Source: Bacteroidales bacterium
Lineage (GTDB): Bacteria; Bacteroidota; Bacteroidia; Bacteroidales; UBA12077
Assembly (NCBI GenBank): GCA_030611105.1
Contig: JAUWQL010000006.1
Span: 1 to 52,558 of the forward strand
Direction of reading: 5' to 3'
DNA length: 52,558 bases
In this document: piece after piece, positions 10,395 to 20,629 of the stretch
Layout: every line of letters starts with the position of its first letter
Numbering within the stretch: the stretch's first letter is position 1
The notes under the pieces: generated by a model
What the model saw: the letters and a program-made list of their open reading frames with translations, nothing else
What the model was told of the DNA's origin: nothing
Database searches by the model: none
Position numbers and translations under genes: made by a program

Positions 10395-10907
10395 ATGAGA
10401 AAATTATTATTAGTAATGTTAATTGCTTCAGTTGGTTTTACTCAAGCATGTCAGGGCAATGTTAACGCATCGGAAGATAAGAATGAGGATGAAAAAGTTG
10501 TAACAACCAAATCTCCCAAAACTAATGGAAAAGCAACTGTTACACTTAATAAAGAAGAGTTCAAGAAGAAAGTAATGAATTACGAGGTAAACAAAGAGTG
10601 GAAATTCGAGGGAGATTTACCATGTATTGTTGACTTTTATGCTGATTGGTGTGGACCATGTAAAATTGCATCTCCTATATTGGAAGAAATTGCTCAGGAA
10701 TATAAAGGCAAAATAAATGTTTATAAAGTGGATACTCAAAAAGATCCTGAGTTGGCCTCTGTATTTGGAGTACAAGGAATTCCGGCATTTTTATATTGCC
10801 CTAAAGAAGGACAACCAAGAATGAGTTCCGGAATTGGAAGAACAAAAGAGGAAACCAAAGAAATGTTTAGAAAAGCTATTGAAGATATTTTATTAAATAA
10901 CAATTAG
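10395..10907 (+). CDS. thioredoxin-family lipoprotein/periplasmic protein
   Basis: Signal peptide with Cys; FYADWCGPCKIASPILEEIA. Confidence 0.92.
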   Translation: MRKLLLVMLIASVGFTQACQGNVNASEDKNEDEKVVTTKSPKTNGKATVTLNKEEFKKKVMNYEVNKEWKFEGDLPCIVDFYADWCGPCKIASPILEEIAQEYKGKINVYKVDTQKDPELASVFGVQGIPAFLYCPKEGQPRMSSGIGRTKEETKEMFRKAIEDILLNNN

Positions 10908-10951
10908 GATTTTTTCTGACAATTGTTTCATTTAGTTAATTGTTGCACTTT

Positions 10952-10983
10952 AAAACCGGGTCTTTTTAAAAGAATCCGGTTTT
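10952..10983. terminator. bidirectional terminator between convergent thioredoxin and histidine kinase genes
   Basis: AAAACCGG...CCGGTTTT stem with nested TCTTTT/AAAAGA. Confidence 0.65.
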
Positions 10984-12754
10984 ATTCTACTTTAGGTAAA
11001 GAAAATAGAAATTCAATTCCTCCTTCCTCCTTATTTTTTACACTAATTTCTCCTTTGTGCAAAGCAAGAGCATTTTTAACAATTGCTAATCCTAAACCGG
11101 TGCCACCTAATTTCCTTGATCTGTCGGAGTCAATTCTATAGAATCTTTCAAAAATCCTTGATAAATGTTTATCAGGAATACCTATACCATTATCTGATAA
11201 AGAAAAGTAATAAAAACGATCATCTTCACGATATATCTGAATCTTTATTTTACAATTTGTACCGGCGTAGTTAATGGAGTTTTCCAATAAATTCCTAAAA
11301 ATAGATAACACTAAAGACAGATTACCGTTAACCATTATATCTTCATCCATTAGTAACTCTACTTTCATATTTTTTTCGGAAAGTATATTTTGAAAATCAT
11401 CTAAAACATCATCAATTATTTCATTAACATTCAAGTCCGAAAATGCAAAGAAGTCACCGGTTTCCTCAATTTTACTAAGAATTACAATGTCGTTAAGTAA
11501 ATCTGTTAATCTGTTTGCTTGTGCATCAGCTCTTTCAATAAAATGCCTTTGTTGTCCGGCTTCCATATCCGGCTCATTAATTATTGTTTCCAGATAACCC
11601 TTAATAGAAGTGATTGGCGTTTTTAGTTCATGCGAAATATTGGATGTCATTTGTTGTTTAATGATTCTGCTTTTTTCAAGTTTTGTAATATTCGTTATCA
11701 TAATTTCAAAACTTTTATCATTAAAAATACTACATTGTATTTTAAAGTATTTTCCGCTTTTGTTAATTGAAATTTCTTTACCGGGCAAATTGTCAAAAAT
11801 ATCTAATGTATTTTCCTTTATTGATTTATCAATAAAATCTATTATCGGATTAAATTCAGGGATAGTAAAAAAATCTTCTGCAGATACGGAAAGTTTATTT
11901 GAAATAATATTTAAATATTGAATAAAATGGTTGTTTGTAAGGATTTTCGTTTTTTTATTTGAAAAAAATGCAACACCTTCATTTAGAACGTACAGGTGGT
12001 TGAATAACTTCTCTTTTTCAAGTGCTAATGAATCTTTTGTTTTTATCAGATTATCGTACATATGGATTATTTCATTACCAATTATTCCTAATTCGTCTTT
12101 TGGGAAATCCTGGTTAGTATCGAAATCTTCATCACGTCTTACTTTAATAACGAAATCTTTTAACTTTGTAATTGACTCGGCAAATTTCCGGGTAATAAAA
12201 TCTAAAATAATCCAAATCGAAAGGAATATAATAGCAATAAATAAAAGGAACATATGTTCAGCACGTAAAAAATCCTTAACCTCAATGTTATAAACTACTG
12301 CTACCCTTATAAAATATTCTCCGAAATACCGTGAGTAATAATAATATTCTTTGCCTGTGGTAGCTGATTTTCGAATACTTGTGCCAAAATTTTCATATAA
12401 AGATTCTTGTACTTCAGGCCTGTAAAAATGATTTTTCATTAATGTAAAATCATCCACAAAATTATCATAAAGAACTAGTCCGTGCGAGTTAATTATTGTA
12501 ATGCGAATATCCGGCTGAGGTAGTATTTTTGACAAAGAGTCAACTAATAGAAAATCATTATTCTGAGATAGTGAGTTATAAGAAATAAAATTCTGTATTG
12601 TTTGTGTAATATTTTTTAAAGTATTGTCAAGTTGATTAACACGATATTTCTTTTCTCTTGAAAATTGAAAAACAATAATAATTAAAGTAAATGCAAGAAA
12701 TACGGAAAAAATATAGACAAAAAGTCTTCTGCGGAAAGAAATTTCTTTAAACAT
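10982..12754 (-). CDS. sensor histidine kinase (PhoR-like, two TM helices)
   Basis: SNISHELKTPITSIKGYLE (H box), LVLSIFRNLLENSINYAG (N), DNGIGIPDKHLSRIFERFYRID, GGTGLGLAIVKN. Confidence 0.93.
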   Translation of the reverse strand: MFKEISFRRRLFVYIFSVFLAFTLIIIVFQFSREKKYRVNQLDNTLKNITQTIQNFISYNSLSQNNDFLLVDSLSKILPQPDIRITIINSHGLVLYDNFVDDFTLMKNHFYRPEVQESLYENFGTSIRKSATTGKEYYYYSRYFGEYFIRVAVVYNIEVKDFLRAEHMFLLFIAIIFLSIWIILDFITRKFAESITKLKDFVIKVRRDEDFDTNQDFPKDELGIIGNEIIHMYDNLIKTKDSLALEKEKLFNHLYVLNEGVAFFSNKKTKILTNNHFIQYLNIISNKLSVSAEDFFTIPEFNPIIDFIDKSIKENTLDIFDNLPGKEISINKSGKYFKIQCSIFNDKSFEIMITNITKLEKSRIIKQQMTSNISHELKTPITSIKGYLETIINEPDMEAGQQRHFIERADAQANRLTDLLNDIVILSKIEETGDFFAFSDLNVNEIIDDVLDDFQNILSEKNMKVELLMDEDIMVNGNLSLVLSIFRNLLENSINYAGTNCKIKIQIYREDDRFYYFSLSDNGIGIPDKHLSRIFERFYRIDSDRSRKLGGTGLGLAIVKNALALHKGEISVKNKEEGGIEFLFSLPKVE

Positions 12755-12909
12755 CTAATTGCAATTTTGTTTATAGAGACTTTATTGAAAAACTTTGTAA
12801 ACTTAGCTAAAGTTAAAGAATAATTGTACGGAATATTATGCAGAAGGGTAAAATTAACAATTATTTAACCTTAAAAAGCAGTTAGAAAATAACTATCTAA
12901 ATTAACCTT

Positions 12910-13389
12910 TTAAAATCGATGAACATAACCAACCTGAAGAATAACCCAATATGGTGTTGAGCTAAAGTCGCCCCGAATTACATGAATTATTTTGCATACA
13001 CCTGCTTCTACGAAAAAATCTTTATAATAAAAATCATATACCGGTCCTAAATAATAATAATCACAACCACGATCCTGAGATTTTCCAATGGCAGCACCTA
13101 AACAGTGTCGTCTTGCAGCTTTTTCTGATATCTTTAATCCTATATTAAATTGGACTCCATTCGAATTATAAGCTAAATACATTCCGGAAAGGCGAATTCC
13201 AAATGGGTCAATCCAATATCCACATAGAATATTTACATAAGCCGGCATACCACCAACTATTCCAGCTTCTAAAAATGAATTGTTATGTATCTCCAAAGTA
13301 TCATTTTCCGTTTGTGCGTGAGTGAAAAATGGAGATAAGTACAATAAAAAGATGCTGAGAATCAGTAATAATTTTTGAATTTTTTCCAT
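12910..13389 (-). CDS. hypothetical secreted/outer-membrane protein
   Basis: 159-aa ORF with N-terminal signal peptide and C-terminal aromatic residue; no recognised family. Confidence 0.55.
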   Translation of the reverse strand: MEKIQKLLLILSIFLLYLSPFFTHAQTENDTLEIHNNSFLEAGIVGGMPAYVNILCGYWIDPFGIRLSGMYLAYNSNGVQFNIGLKISEKAARRHCLGAAIGKSQDRGCDYYYLGPVYDFYYKDFFVEAGVCKIIHVIRGDFSSTPYWVILQVGYVHRF

Positions 13390-13483
13390 CTCTTGTATAT
13401 TTAAGACAAAGTTACTGTCTCAAATATCATAAGTCAAATAAAATAGACTTAGGATAAGGCAAATGTATTAAACCAGTTTTTTG

Positions 13484-14524
13484 TTATGGAATTATTTTAA
13501 TGGCAGTAGATTTGAAAGATACCCAGGCTTCTGATTTTTCTTTAAACTTAAATTTTTGTAATGATTCGTCAGAAATTACTACCGACAGATCAACACCAAT
13601 GTCAATAATAATCTCATGATTTGTCAGGTATGGAATAATTTGTTTAATTTTTCCTTTGAAATTATTCGTTGCACTTGATTCAATTCTATTATTTGAAATA
13701 ATAATTTCCTCTCCACGAATAATAATTTTCCCTTTTTTAATTTCGTCTTTATTAGAAACATTTATTTCCAATGTTCCATTAATTTTAGCAGTATTTATCG
13801 GAGTAAATTCAGCAACAAAGAAGTTTTTAATCCCTGTAAAATTAGCAACAAATTCATTGGCGGGCTTCCGGAAAACTTCTTTAGTTAATCCTTTTTGGAT
13901 TATTTCTCCATCATGTAGTACGGCAACTTTATTTGAAAGCGCAATAGCTTCTTCATAATCATGCGTTACATGTAATATGGTAACCCCACTTTGATTTATC
14001 TGTCGTAATAAATTACGCAAACCACCTTTAAGTTGTATATCGAGTGATGCCAAAGGTTCATCTAAAAGTAAGCAATTGGGGTTTGAAACCAGCATTCGTG
14101 CCAACGCAACACGCTGTAGTTCACCACCTGATAAGTTTTGTGTATTTCGATTTAATAAATGTTTAATACTTGCCAGAGATGCATATTTATTTATTAACTC
14201 ATCTTTATCACTGTTGCTTATCTTTTTTCTTTTTAAAGGATATGCTATATTTTGTTTTACAGTTAAATGTGGAAAAATTGAGTAATCTTGAAAAACAATT
14301 CCTACTTTTCTTTTTTGAATTTTTTCCCGTGTAATATCCAAATTGTTTTGAAATACTTTTCCGGAATCAGGTTTAATTAATCCTGCAATAATTTCTAATA
14401 AAACAGTTTTTCCAACACCCGATTTCCCTAAAAGAACATAGTAATCTCCTTTATTTAATTCCAAATTAATATTTTTAAGTTGGAATTCTCCAAGTTTTAT
14501 TGATATGTCTTTTAGCTTAAGCAT
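13484..14524 (-). CDS. tungstate/molybdate ABC transporter ATP-binding protein
   Basis: LLGKSGVGKTVLLE (Walker A), LSGGELQRVALARML, LLLDEPLASLD, C-terminal TOBE-like region; in operon with WtpA-like binding protein. Confidence 0.9.
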   Translation of the reverse strand: MLKLKDISIKLGEFQLKNINLELNKGDYYVLLGKSGVGKTVLLEIIAGLIKPDSGKVFQNNLDITREKIQKRKVGIVFQDYSIFPHLTVKQNIAYPLKRKKISNSDKDELINKYASLASIKHLLNRNTQNLSGGELQRVALARMLVSNPNCLLLDEPLASLDIQLKGGLRNLLRQINQSGVTILHVTHDYEEAIALSNKVAVLHDGEIIQKGLTKEVFRKPANEFVANFTGIKNFFVAEFTPINTAKINGTLEINVSNKDEIKKGKIIIRGEEIIISNNRIESSATNNFKGKIKQIIPYLTNHEIIIDIGVDLSVVISDESLQKFKFKEKSEAWVSFKSTAIKIIP

Positions 14525-15311
14525 TGTTCAATTCTTTTTCTTTTGACAATGTTCTTAATAGAATAAAAAAGACTAAGCACACAATAATAAATACAACAGA
14601 TACAGGTCTTGCATATTTTAAACCGAATGCACCAAATCTTTCGTAAATAAGTATAGGAGTTATCATTGGATGATAAGCTACAATAACTACAGCACCAAAC
14701 TCGCTTAATCCGCGGGCAAACATCATAATTAAGCCCGATAAAATATTTTTCCATGCCAGTGGTAATGAAATTGTAAAAAACACACGAACAGGAGAAGCAC
14801 CAAGATTTAATGCAGTTTTTTCAAGTTTAACGGGCACATTGCTAAACCCATCGCGGGCTGCATTAATTAAAAATGGAATACTTACAAATGCCATTGCTAA
14901 TGCAATTCCTACAGGGTGACCAACAAAGTTTAATCCAACTGAAGATGCGGCTTTTCCTAAAACAGAATCTCTTGATATAAATCCTAAAATAGCAATACCG
15001 GCGGCAGAATGTGGAATTACAATGGGTAAATCGATAATCCCATTTACTAATCTTTTGAATTTAAATTTTGTCCTGGCTAAAAAATAGGCAAGAGGAATTG
15101 CACCAATAGCAAAAAATATAGTTGATAAAAATGATACACGAAGTGTTAACCAAATACTGTCAAGAACTTCGGGATCTTTAGATGTTTCAAATAATTGTAG
15201 TGGAGTAGTGGCTAAAAACATGCTAAGTAGCGGACTAATAATAAAAAGTAAAATTAGCCCGCCAAGTATCAATAATACAATATCAAAATTGCTTAGCTTG
15301 TTTTTGTACAT
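14517..15311 (-). CDS. tungstate/molybdate ABC transporter permease
   Basis: 264-aa multi-TM protein; binding-protein-dependent permease EAA-like loop; operon context. Confidence 0.9.
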   Translation of the reverse strand: MYKNKLSNFDIVLLILGGLILLFIISPLLSMFLATTPLQLFETSKDPEVLDSIWLTLRVSFLSTIFFAIGAIPLAYFLARTKFKFKRLVNGIIDLPIVIPHSAAGIAILGFISRDSVLGKAASSVGLNFVGHPVGIALAMAFVSIPFLINAARDGFSNVPVKLEKTALNLGASPVRVFFTISLPLAWKNILSGLIMMFARGLSEFGAVVIVAYHPMITPILIYERFGAFGLKYARPVSVVFIIVCLVFFILLRTLSKEKELNNA

Positions 15312-15313
15312 GT

Positions 15314-16387
15314 CTATTGTTCGTTAGCCGAAAAATATATTTCATTAATTCCTTTTATAGCTCTGTCGGAGAAAAAATCACAAGCAGGGAATAACCTGAA
15401 AATACCATTATTTGTTGTTTCTGCCCGGCATATCAACAAAATTTCAGATTGATCGTTTCGGTTCATTACTTCGCTAAAAGTAAATACGCCCCTGTATCCA
15501 TCTTTGGCAACCACTAAAAAAATTCCTTCACGGATATTTTTTTGGTTAAACTCAACATGTTTTGCCAGAACATCTTTAAGCATTACACCTGTAAATGGTT
15601 GAGTAGAATGCATTCCTCTTCCACGGCCATAAAAAATAGTGCTAAATTTCTCAATTTGCAAATCTTCAGGGTTTTCTGTTAATGTTTCAACTATTTGGTT
15701 CTCGTTATAAATATCAATTTTAGGAGAATATAAAGGTTTTAATCCTTTGATTGTAACAAATGATTTCGGATATGATTTTACGGTTATTTTTACAGGCTCT
15801 GAAATATTTCTTTCTGTAATTAAATCTCTGGGAACAACTAATTTGTTAACTTCCGGTAAAGGCCACAGATCGTTTGTTTTAGAAGGAACAATTCGCATTA
15901 CCTTGCTGGCAATAATAATTTCTTGCAGCTGATTTGGATAATAAATCTCTCCCCAGCTGATATTTACCTTTTCCCCTTTATCATTTTCAATTTGAACATA
16001 CAGGTCAATAATCGGATTAAATTCTTCTTTGTTTTTTTTATTCAGTTTTATCTGATTTAGAATATCATATAGTGCGTATCCGTCATATCGGTATGCTCCA
16101 ACAAATTTATCGCCATCGTCAGATAAAAGTGTTTCTTTAACAATAACACTTCTAAGTGGTAGTTTTGAAAAATCTACTGTTCCCGGATTTTCTATTTCTC
16201 CTTCTATGCTAATAGTTTGAACAGGTAAAACATAAGTTTCTGCATTATCGTAGAAATCGTTTGTAGCATCTGTCGTATCTGCTGTTAATGCTCGTAAATA
16301 TTTGTTATCATTTGTATTATCAATATTTTTTTCATTACATGCAGTAATGATTAATACAAGTAAAGCAATAATAGTTAAGTTTCTCAT
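15314..16387 (-). CDS. lipoprotein with SUOX/molybdopterin-binding-like fold repeats, embedded in tungstate transporter operon
   Basis: Lipobox LIITAC; segments ISIEGEIENPGTVDFSKLPL...YRYDGYALYDIL and FTGVMLKDVLA...VVAKDGYRGVFTFSEV resemble sulfite-oxidase-type domains. Confidence 0.6.
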   Translation of the reverse strand: MRNLTIIALLVLIITACNEKNIDNTNDNKYLRALTADTTDATNDFYDNAETYVLPVQTISIEGEIENPGTVDFSKLPLRSVIVKETLLSDDGDKFVGAYRYDGYALYDILNQIKLNKKNKEEFNPIIDLYVQIENDKGEKVNISWGEIYYPNQLQEIIIASKVMRIVPSKTNDLWPLPEVNKLVVPRDLITERNISEPVKITVKSYPKSFVTIKGLKPLYSPKIDIYNENQIVETLTENPEDLQIEKFSTIFYGRGRGMHSTQPFTGVMLKDVLAKHVEFNQKNIREGIFLVVAKDGYRGVFTFSEVMNRNDQSEILLICRAETTNNGIFRLFPACDFFSDRAIKGINEIYFSANEQ

Positions 16388-16398
16388 AATCGAATAAT

Positions 16399-17361
16399 TT
16401 ATTTATTAGGTTTTGCGTATTGTTTAAGTTTCTCAGGAATTGAATTATAGGTTTCAGAATATGCAGGAATCATAGATGGTTGCCCGTTTTCTTCCATTAT
16501 TTTCGTGCCTCCTTGTTTCGATAATACAAAATCAACAAATTTTATTGCAAGTTCTTTGTTGGGTGCATTTTCTAAAATGGTAATTCCGTAAACCATTGGC
16601 TGACCGGTTTTAGTTATAGTCGTTCCTGGAGTTTTACCTGTAATATCAACATTTGCGTTTTTATAAAATTCTAGTAATTCAGGATTTTTTAGATTGATGG
16701 AATCCGATAAAATAACATATTTTAATTCGTGCTGTTGTGCTACCGATCTGTATAAGAATAAATAATCGATAGTGTTTGATTCTAACAAAGCCAATAAATC
16801 AACTTCTTTCGGACGAATATATTCTTGATTTTTTGCTGTAATTTTGTTCGCAAAACCAGCTTGATTATAATACTGTTCGGCTAATTGAGAAGTTAATATA
16901 GCCCGATAACCGCAAGGGTCAGAATTAGGATCAGAGCGTCCAAAAAATACATCTTCACGTAATAAAATTTCGTACCAGTTTTGAGCATTAATTTCGTTTG
17001 AATACTTTGATGCATCATGGTAAACGATTGCCATTTCGTTACTGGCAAATTGTATATTCCAGTTAGTGTAATCAGGTATTAATAATTCATCAATAATTGC
17101 GTAATCGGCAGAAGCCATAATATCACAGTCTTTGTTGAGATCAGTAATTTTGCGTGCACATTTTACACTTCCTGCTGATTCTAACAAAATTTCAATTCCG
17201 GGATTTTTTTTCTGAAATTCGTCTTTCATTTGCTTAAACGGAACAGAAAGGCTACCTGCGTGAAAAATGATTAGTTTATTGTTTTCTTTGTTTTTAGTTG
17301 TACAACTAACTAATATTAAAGCTGCAAGTACAATGTTTAATAATAATGTAATTCTTCTCAT
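16399..17361 (-). CDS. wtpA: tungstate ABC transporter substrate-binding lipoprotein (WtpA-like)
   Basis: Lipobox LILVSC; LIIFHAGSLSVPFKQM, GRSDPNSDPCGYRAILTSQLAE. Confidence 0.88.
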   Translation of the reverse strand: MRRITLLLNIVLAALILVSCTTKNKENNKLIIFHAGSLSVPFKQMKDEFQKKNPGIEILLESAGSVKCARKITDLNKDCDIMASADYAIIDELLIPDYTNWNIQFASNEMAIVYHDASKYSNEINAQNWYEILLREDVFFGRSDPNSDPCGYRAILTSQLAEQYYNQAGFANKITAKNQEYIRPKEVDLLALLESNTIDYLFLYRSVAQQHELKYVILSDSINLKNPELLEFYKNANVDITGKTPGTTITKTGQPMVYGITILENAPNKELAIKFVDFVLSKQGGTKIMEENGQPSMIPAYSETYNSIPEKLKQYAKPNK

Positions 17362-17431
17362 TTTAATTTGTAGTTTAAATCAGGATATGCAAAAATAAAC
17401 ATAACGACTAAAAAAAGAAATGATTATTACA

Positions 17432-17686
17432 TTATTTATACTTTATTTTAAGAAAAAGTATAGTTGCTGCAAAAACCAATGTTACTCCATTTGCCAGAAT
17501 AATAGGCAGGTCATTTTTGAAGACACCATAAATTAACCACAAAATAATACCTGTAGTTAATAAAGCATACATTCCCAGTGATAAATCCTTAGTATGTCTT
17601 GTTCGTATTGCTTTTACCGCCTGCGGTATAAACGAAATTGTAGTGCATGTTGCAGCTACAAGCCCAAGAATAGTTATGAAATTCAT
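17432..17686 (-). CDS. SemiSWEET-family (PQ-loop/MtN3) transporter
   Basis: 84 aa, three TM; LGLVAATCTTISFIPQAVKAIRTRHTKDLSLGMY. Confidence 0.92.
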   Translation of the reverse strand: MNFITILGLVAATCTTISFIPQAVKAIRTRHTKDLSLGMYALLTTGIILWLIYGVFKNDLPIILANGVTLVFAATILFLKIKYK

Positions 17687-17979
17687 AAAACCATTATTTA
17701 TTATTGTAATTCTATATATTAGGGTATTTATTTAGCAGGTTTAAATGTCTGTATATCATCTTATTCCACGCAAAGACTGCAAAACCTTATGCAAAGATTG
17801 CTAAGATTAAATAGTTTATTATAAGTTTTTTGCGTTTTTTGCGATTCATCTGCGTACTTTGCGAGAAATAATATTGTTTTATTTTTCAATTAGTTATACC
17901 TCCTAAATAATTATATATTAGGATAACAAAATGTTGTTTTGAGGGTGAATTTATTTAATCAAGCTAAAGAAAGGATTTG

Positions 17980-18810
17980 TTAAAGCAATTTAATTCCATC
18001 TTTGTTTAGTTCTACAATCTTTTGCTTATATAAATTTCCCAAGCCATTTTTGAAGGCTTTTTTACTCAAACCTAATATGCGTTTTATATCTTCCGGGGCA
18101 CTTTTATCTGTCAAATTCAGGAAACCATCGTTTTCTTTTAATGCAGAAAGAATAATGTCGGAATTGGGGTCAATGCTGTTTTTATAACCTGCGGGTTCTA
18201 AAATAATATCTATTTTACCATCCTCTCTTACTTGCTTTACGAATCCTTTTATTCTATCTCCGGGTTTAATGTTCTTATGAATGTCAGATTTAAAGATTAA
18301 TCCTTTATACATATTGTTAACGATTACATTCATTCCTAATTCGGTCATATTGTAAAGTAACAGATCAACCTCATCTCCTGTATTTACATCTATTTCAGTA
18401 GTAAATGTAAACTCATTTACTTTGCTCGAGCCAATTAATCGTTCGGTTTGTTCATCTTCCAGCAGAAAAATTAAATACCAATTACCTTCCTTCATTTTTT
18501 CCGTTTGCTCGGCAAAAGGAACCATTAAATCTTTCGGTAAACCCCAGTCCATAAAAGCTCCATAATCATTAACTTCTTTTACCTTTAAATAAGCAAATTC
18601 TTCAAATTGAACATAAGGCTTTAATGTTGTAGCTACAATACGATCTTCAGAATCTTTATAAACAAAAACTTCAATTTCATCTCCAATTTTTAAATCATCA
18701 TCTACGTAAGCGTTTGGTAAAAGTACTTCGTTACCGTCATTATCTGTCAGGTAATAGCCATTATCTGTTGATCTGGCAGCTATAAGTTTGTTTATTATTC
18801 CAATTTCCAT
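17980..18810 (-). CDS. S1-domain RNA-binding protein, CvfB/YitL family
   Basis: AYLKVKEVNDYGAFMDWGLPKDLMVPFAEQ; C-terminal winged-helix-like ALKENDGFLNLTDKSAPEDIKRILGLSKKAFKNGLGNLYKQ. Confidence 0.88.
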   Translation of the reverse strand: MEIGIINKLIAARSTDNGYYLTDNDGNEVLLPNAYVDDDLKIGDEIEVFVYKDSEDRIVATTLKPYVQFEEFAYLKVKEVNDYGAFMDWGLPKDLMVPFAEQTEKMKEGNWYLIFLLEDEQTERLIGSSKVNEFTFTTEIDVNTGDEVDLLLYNMTELGMNVIVNNMYKGLIFKSDIHKNIKPGDRIKGFVKQVREDGKIDIILEPAGYKNSIDPNSDIILSALKENDGFLNLTDKSAPEDIKRILGLSKKAFKNGLGNLYKQKIVELNKDGIKLL

Positions 18811-18875
18811 AAGTAGTGCAAATGTATGAAATACTTTCGTTTAGAAATAATTTGAAACGAATCTTTGAATACCCA

Positions 18876-20015
18876 TTAATTATTATCCGCCATTTTTAAC
18901 ACCCATAATTCTACCATTTCGGAAGCACGCCAGTTTTGATTTCTTTTTGTATTCTTAGAAGCCGGGCGAACCTCCTTTTGTATGAATAATTCCTTTTGGA
19001 ATTGTCCTCCGGTAGATAATTCTTCTTCGATAGGATGAGTCTTACTGACTTTAGTTATTTGTGCCAGATTCGAAAATAAAATTACCACTCTTCCATTGGC
19101 GTTGAGGTGTTTTTTTGCTTCGGCGAAAAAACGTGGAAACAGATCCTTATCGTAATATATGGCTTTATCCAGCCCGTCTATATTATGAGATGCTGGAAGC
19201 CATGGCGGATTAAACACAATTAGCTCTGTTTTTAAATTGCAGTCAGCAAATAAATCGCCATAAATAAGATCTATTTTCGAATTCAGATTATTTTTATTTA
19301 GATCTTCGTTTAAGCCAATTATTGCATTTGGATTGGAATCGATTCCATAGACTTTTTCGAAACTATGCTTTAACATCTGAAAAGATAGAACTCCACTGCC
19401 AATTCCAATATCTATAGCTGATGTTTTCTCTCCCGTGTATCTTTTCAGCCACTTATCGAAAAGTTCTAAGTGTTCGAATCGGGTGGGGAAATATGTTCCG
19501 AACCAGGGATGTATTTTTCTTTTTAGAACCGGAATAGAAATACCTTTTTTGTACCACTGCCATGAGCTGTTTAAACCTTGAACCTGGGGGAATGGCAATA
19601 AAAATTCATTTAATTCGGGGTATAGTATTTTGAACCAACCAATTTCAGGTGCTTTTTTTACGCTTAATTTATTGTTACTTATTTTTAATAATAATTGATG
19701 TGATAGTTCACGAAAAACTGAACGAAAATCACGCTGACCCTGAAATGATTGATCGGAGTATGTGTTTTTAATATATTTCTTTAGCTCGCTCAATACTGTA
19801 AGGCCGCTGCTATAAAAATCAACAATCAGAACATGGTATCCATCAATAATAGCATCAATAGCAGTTTGTGGATCCATGGAGCGCTTATATGGAACAACAT
19901 CAATATTCGTGATAATAGGTTTCGGCCGTTCTGCCTGTATTTTTTTACCTGAAATAGTCAATTCTAAACCGGATTCGTTCTTAATCATTTCTGATCTTAT
20001 ATAAGTTGCCTGCAA
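18876..20015 (-). CDS. class I SAM-dependent methyltransferase
   Basis: AIDIGIGSGVLSFQML (motif I), ELIVFNPPWLPAS (NPPW motif). Confidence 0.8.
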   Translation of the reverse strand: MQATYIRSEMIKNESGLELTISGKKIQAERPKPIITNIDVVPYKRSMDPQTAIDAIIDGYHVLIVDFYSSGLTVLSELKKYIKNTYSDQSFQGQRDFRSVFRELSHQLLLKISNNKLSVKKAPEIGWFKILYPELNEFLLPFPQVQGLNSSWQWYKKGISIPVLKRKIHPWFGTYFPTRFEHLELFDKWLKRYTGEKTSAIDIGIGSGVLSFQMLKHSFEKVYGIDSNPNAIIGLNEDLNKNNLNSKIDLIYGDLFADCNLKTELIVFNPPWLPASHNIDGLDKAIYYDKDLFPRFFAEAKKHLNANGRVVILFSNLAQITKVSKTHPIEEELSTGGQFQKELFIQKEVRPASKNTKRNQNWRASEMVELWVLKMADNN

Positions 20016-20170
20016 AAATCATTAATTTTCTAAAATTAACTATTAATTTCAACAACAGGCATTCCTGTTTTTAAAAATTAGTTTTCCTGGTTGGATAATT
20101 TGTATGCTGGCTGACAGGCGTATTTCTGCGAGTGGGTTTTAAATATATTATTGCAAAAAATAAATAATAA

Positions 20171-20200
20171 AAAAACCTGTCAAAATTGACAGGCTTTTTT
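20171..20200 (-). terminator. terminator downstream of cold-shock gene
   Basis: CCTGTCAA-AA-TTGACAGG palindrome flanked by A and T runs. Confidence 0.8.
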
Positions 20201-20226
20201 ATTAGTATAAAGTTAAAGAGTAAATA

Positions 20227-20418
20227 TTAAATTAATTTAACATTTACTGCGTTTAATCCTTTTTTACCTTCTTGTAATTCAAATTCTACTTGGTCACCTT
20301 CATTAATTTCATCAATTAATCCAGAAACGTGTACAAAATGTTCTTTGTTTGTGTCGTCTTCACTTATGAATCCAAATCCTTTAGATTCGTTGAAGAATTT
20401 TACTGTGCCTTTAGCCAT
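20227..20418 (-). CDS. cold shock domain protein
   Basis: MAKGTVKFFNESKGFGFISEDDTNKEHFVHVSGL. Confidence 0.97.
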   Translation of the reverse strand: MAKGTVKFFNESKGFGFISEDDTNKEHFVHVSGLIDEINEGDQVEFELQEGKKGLNAVNVKLI

Positions 20419-20629
20419 TACTTAATATTTTAAAAATTATTTGAACTGCAAAGTTAATATTATATATTATTATCTGGTTGTATTTTAGAGATTATTTTTA
20501 TTTTTCCCCAAAATACTTCCATTTAAAACTTCAGTCTGGGATGATTCACTTTGTTTGTTAGACCGTGTAGCTAAGTTTTTATCCCCAAAAAATTGGTATC
20601 TTTGCACGTTTTATATTATATAAGAATTA

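Noticed and set aside
14512-14754. 80-aa minus-strand ORF overlapping the tungstate permease
   Set aside because: Out-of-frame with the permease, Cys/Tyr-rich low-quality translation; not coding.
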